A program made the translations under genes and the position numbers. Under the pieces are notes generated by a model, which had not been told where the DNA came from, searched no databases, and was given only the letters and a program-made list of their open reading frames with translations. 64,000 nt of DNA from Cohnella phaseoli (lineage in GTDB: Bacteria > Bacillota > Bacilli > Paenibacillales > Paenibacillaceae), in NCBI RefSeq assembly GCF_003386235.1, contig NZ_QRDZ01000016.1, positions 62,001 to 126,000 on the forward strand, given 5' to 3'. Positions 62,101-64,000 of this stretch are shown here, piece by piece (within the stretch, counting starts at the first letter, position 1; each line of letters starts with the position of its first letter).

Positions 62101-62550
62101 CTATGTCGCTCTGTACTCCAGGTGCAGCAAGGGAAATGGCTTGCCGGAGCCATCCAATTCCGACCGTCCCGTTTGCACGAATCCAAACCGTTTGTAGAAA
62201 GCGCAAGCACCCTCGTTTTGTTCGTTGACATCCACTTGGACTGTGCTTCCCTTTAATTTCTGGACATGCTTGATTAAGCGGCTTCCTATCCCCATTCCGT
62301 GACATTCCGGATCAACGAACAGCATTTCGATCTTGGTTCCGTCCAGTCCGATAAACCCTGTCGGTTCCTCCCTTTCATTCCTTCCAACCCATATCTCGAC
62401 TTCCTTTAATGCCCCGTTTTGAACGATTGAACGGTAGAATTGAAGATCCGAATCCGACAAAAAGGTATGGGTAAGACGTACGGCACGATACCAAATGTCG
62501 ACTAACCGGTCGTGATCCTCATCCTGATAGGGCGTTATTTCATCCGGCAC
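62101..62550 (-). CDS. GNAT family N-acetyltransferase
   Basis: A 149-residue acetyltransferase, start GTG 62550 with GGAGG seven bases upstream. Core: FIGLDGTKIEMLFVDPECHGMGIGSRLIKHVQKL (acetyl-CoA loop), VDVNEQNEGACAFYKRFGFVQTGRSELDGSGKPFPLLHLEYR. It is close to the YafP-type group; the substrate cannot be read. It shares no operon with neighbours, though the methyltransferase starts 788 bp away on the same strand. Confidence 0.9.
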   Translation of the reverse strand: MPDEITPYQDEDHDRLVDIWYRAVRLTHTFLSDSDLQFYRSIVQNGALKEVEIWVGRNEREEPTGFIGLDGTKIEMLFVDPECHGMGIGSRLIKHVQKLKGSTVQVDVNEQNEGACAFYKRFGFVQTGRSELDGSGKPFPLLHLEYRAT

Positions 62551-62603
62551 GATTGTTCCTCCATTCGTTCCATATCAGTACGCGCCATCGGCGAACCAAT
62601 CCC

Positions 62604-63338
62604 TTAGCTTTTGACCGCCGCAACCAGCAGGAACATCGGGCGACGAACTTCTTCCTGCCAAGCCGGATGGCTATCCAGCATTTCTTGGGTCGGTTGCAGC
62701 TCGGAAAGCTTCGTAATCGTAAACCCTGATGCGATTAATGCATTCATCTGAGTGGCGACTGTCCTATGGTATTTCACGACATCGTTATCGAGAAACCTTG
62801 CCTGCCTCGGACCTTCTTGATGATAGTTGTCGACAGGCCAATGCAGCTTCTCGCCTTCCGAATTATAGTGCCAGTCCTGAGCGGCAAGCGCGGTGAAAAT
62901 AGGATGCTCAACCGAGAATACGAAGCTCCCCTTGTCGTCAAGGCAGCGATGGATTTTCCGGCAAATGGCCTCAAAATCTTCTACATAGTGAAGTGCCAGC
63001 GAGCTGATCACCGTATCGAACTCTCCCGCTGCAAAATCGATATCCTCGATCCCGAGTCTACGATACTCGATATGCGGATCGTCCGTCATCGTTCTTGCAC
63101 GCTCCAGCATATTCTCCGAGAGATCTACGCCAATAACCGACTTCGCTTGGTTCTCGCGCGCATAGCGGCAATGCCAGCCAAAGCCGCAGCCGAGATCGAG
63201 TACCCTTTTGCCGCGCAAATCCGGGAGCATGGCACGGAAGGTTGACCATTCTCCCGCGGCCTCCAAACCGCCCACCGAACGAGGCATCGAGCTATATTTT
63301 TCAAAAAATCCCGAATCGTCATATTTGTTTTGTTGCAT
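62604..63338 (-). CDS. Class I SAM-dependent methyltransferase
   Basis: A 244-residue methyltransferase. Motif I VLDLGCGFGWHCRYA, then GVDLSENMLERA, DFAAGEFDTVISSLALHYVEDF and KGSFVFSVEHPIF follow in order, as in Methyltransf_11. C-terminal HRTVATQMNALIASGFTI and EEVRRPMFLLVAAVK suggest a small-molecule methyltransferase of unknown substrate. The ATG at 63338 follows AGGGGG by about ten bases. Same strand as the GNAT gene, with 53 bp between, so they may be co-transcribed. Confidence 0.9.
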   Translation of the reverse strand: MQQNKYDDSGFFEKYSSMPRSVGGLEAAGEWSTFRAMLPDLRGKRVLDLGCGFGWHCRYARENQAKSVIGVDLSENMLERARTMTDDPHIEYRRLGIEDIDFAAGEFDTVISSLALHYVEDFEAICRKIHRCLDDKGSFVFSVEHPIFTALAAQDWHYNSEGEKLHWPVDNYHQEGPRQARFLDNDVVKYHRTVATQMNALIASGFTITKLSELQPTQEMLDSHPAWQEEVRRPMFLLVAAVKS

Positions 63339-63580
63339 AGCAATAACCCCCTAAATCCCGATTCATTTATAGGATTGATAATCCCTCACCTTGTATTATA
63401 GAGGGTTTCTCGGTCTCCATCCACTTGTGGCAGGGTCAAATAGATCCTTAAAGCAGATGACGGATTTTGGTTATCGTACCTTAAAGGATCAGGGATAACC
63501 TCATTAAACCTTAGCATTTGCACGAATGATGTTTAATAAGGGGGTAGGCAAAAAATGATCCGAACACGGAGGTTGATACG

Positions 63581-64000
63581 ATGACAACAACCCAGAGTGG
63601 CGTCGCGATTCCGATTTTCCCCTGCAAGTCCATAGACGAGCAATTGGATTTCTACCAAGCTTTAGGCTTTGAGCTAACTTATCGGCAGGCCAGGCCAAAC
63701 CTGTACGCCTGCGTCCGGCACCCTGTTGTGGAATTGCATTTTTTCGTGCTAAAGCAGTTGGAGCCGGCCAATTCCTACAGCATGTGTTATGTAAGCGTCT
63801 CGGACGTGGATGCCGTGCACAAAAATTTCTGCGAGAATCTAAAAAAGGCCTATCGGAAAATCCCCGTTAAAGGTTATCCTCGAATTACCAAGCTCAATAA
63901 CCTGGCGGAGGACCGAAGATTCAATCTCATCGATCCAGCCGGAAACCGCTTGTTGATCGGTCAGAAGCACACCGCGTCCGAACCCTCTCGCGTCGATTCA
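63581..64000 (+). CDS. VOC family protein (bleomycin-resistance-like), right edge
   Basis: Starts ATG 63581 with CGGAGG nine to ten bases before. The open frame continues to the window edge with no stop (at least 140 codons). Seen: AIPIFPCKSIDEQLDFYQAL near the start, a METHFFV-like strand at LHFFVLKQ, and FNLIDPAGNRLLIGQ near the end, typical of VOC proteins of the Ble subgroup. As about 125 residues is common for the family, the stop is probably close beyond the edge. It binds or modifies a small ligand; the identity is open. Confidence 0.85.
   Translation, partial: MTTTQSGVAIPIFPCKSIDEQLDFYQALGFELTYRQARPNLYACVRHPVVELHFFVLKQLEPANSYSMCYVSVSDVDAVHKNFCENLKKAYRKIPVKGYPRITKLNNLAEDRRFNLIDPAGNRLLIGQKHTASEPSRVDS

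Noticed and set aside
1-64000. Prophage, integron or rRNA/tRNA genes
   Set aside because: I saw no integrase, capsid, terminase or RNA gene signature anywhere in the window.

Overview
The window looks like chromosomal DNA of a Gram-positive, low-to-middle GC Firmicute of the Paenibacillaceae (Paenibacillus/Cohnella type). The signs are strong AGGAGG-like ribosome binding sites with many GTG/TTG starts, S-layer-homology (SLH) surface proteins, lipoprotein-anchored binding proteins, a class I HelD, a Btr-like AraC regulator, two ECF sigma factors with membrane anti-sigma-like partners, and DUF4073-type repeats. I see no rRNA, tRNA, CRISPR array, prophage or complete insertion sequence. This is mostly ordinary chromosome with scattered accessory genes.

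Layout. 0-9 kb: the end of a lipoprotein gene, a Uma2-family nuclease-like protein, HelD, a candidate small RNA, a VOC protein, a truncated MITE followed by a 52-bp tandem repeat array, a PAS-GGDEF-EAL protein, a methyltransferase and an unusual transcarbamylase. 9-13 kb: a serine hydrolase lipoprotein and a lipoprotein barnase/barstar/ankyrin operon. 12.7-18.7 kb: a divergent LspA-like protease, then a GntR regulator, a three-gene sugar-type ABC importer and a trans-sulfuration-type PLP enzyme, with a strong palindromic operator and a possible cre site in the promoter. 18.7-24.4 kb: a GyrI-like protein, an RCC1-SLH surface protein, an Asp-box secreted protein, DUF817, and an iron-siderophore binding lipoprotein with a Fur box. 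24.5-29 kb: a Btr-like regulator, then a 7TM sensor kinase and a REC-winged helix-BTAD regulator, translationally coupled.

29-45.6 kb: surface-protein territory. It holds a VCBS/cadherin-like/SLH protein with a frameshift in its last SLH motif, an ECF sigma/anti-sigma pair, a DUF4261 protein, a transglutaminase-like lipoprotein, a 1879-residue NHL/DUF4073/FN3/SLH protein with 240-bp tandem repeats, and a DUF2207 membrane protein. 45.8-54.8 kb: GNAT, an intact 219-bp MITE with perfect 19-bp inverted repeats, a TetR-DUF418 operon with promoter and operator, a second ECF sigma/anti-sigma pair, DinB-like, AarF/UbiB kinase, SDR and a second DUF4261 protein. 54.9-64 kb: an MBOAT/DHHW pair for extracellular acylation, an OmpR-type two-component system converging on an SLH protein with a hexanucleotide-coded Pro/Asn tail, and small metabolic proteins.

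Most notable: the lipid-anchored barnase module, two copies of one MITE in opposite orientation, the 52-bp tandem array, the regulated ABC/PLP operon, a divergent transcarbamylase, a near-duplicate terminator hairpin at two sites, and an 11-bp direct repeat that looks like a target of an OmpR-family regulator. None is proven to be a new system; all calls come from reading the sequence, without database searches.
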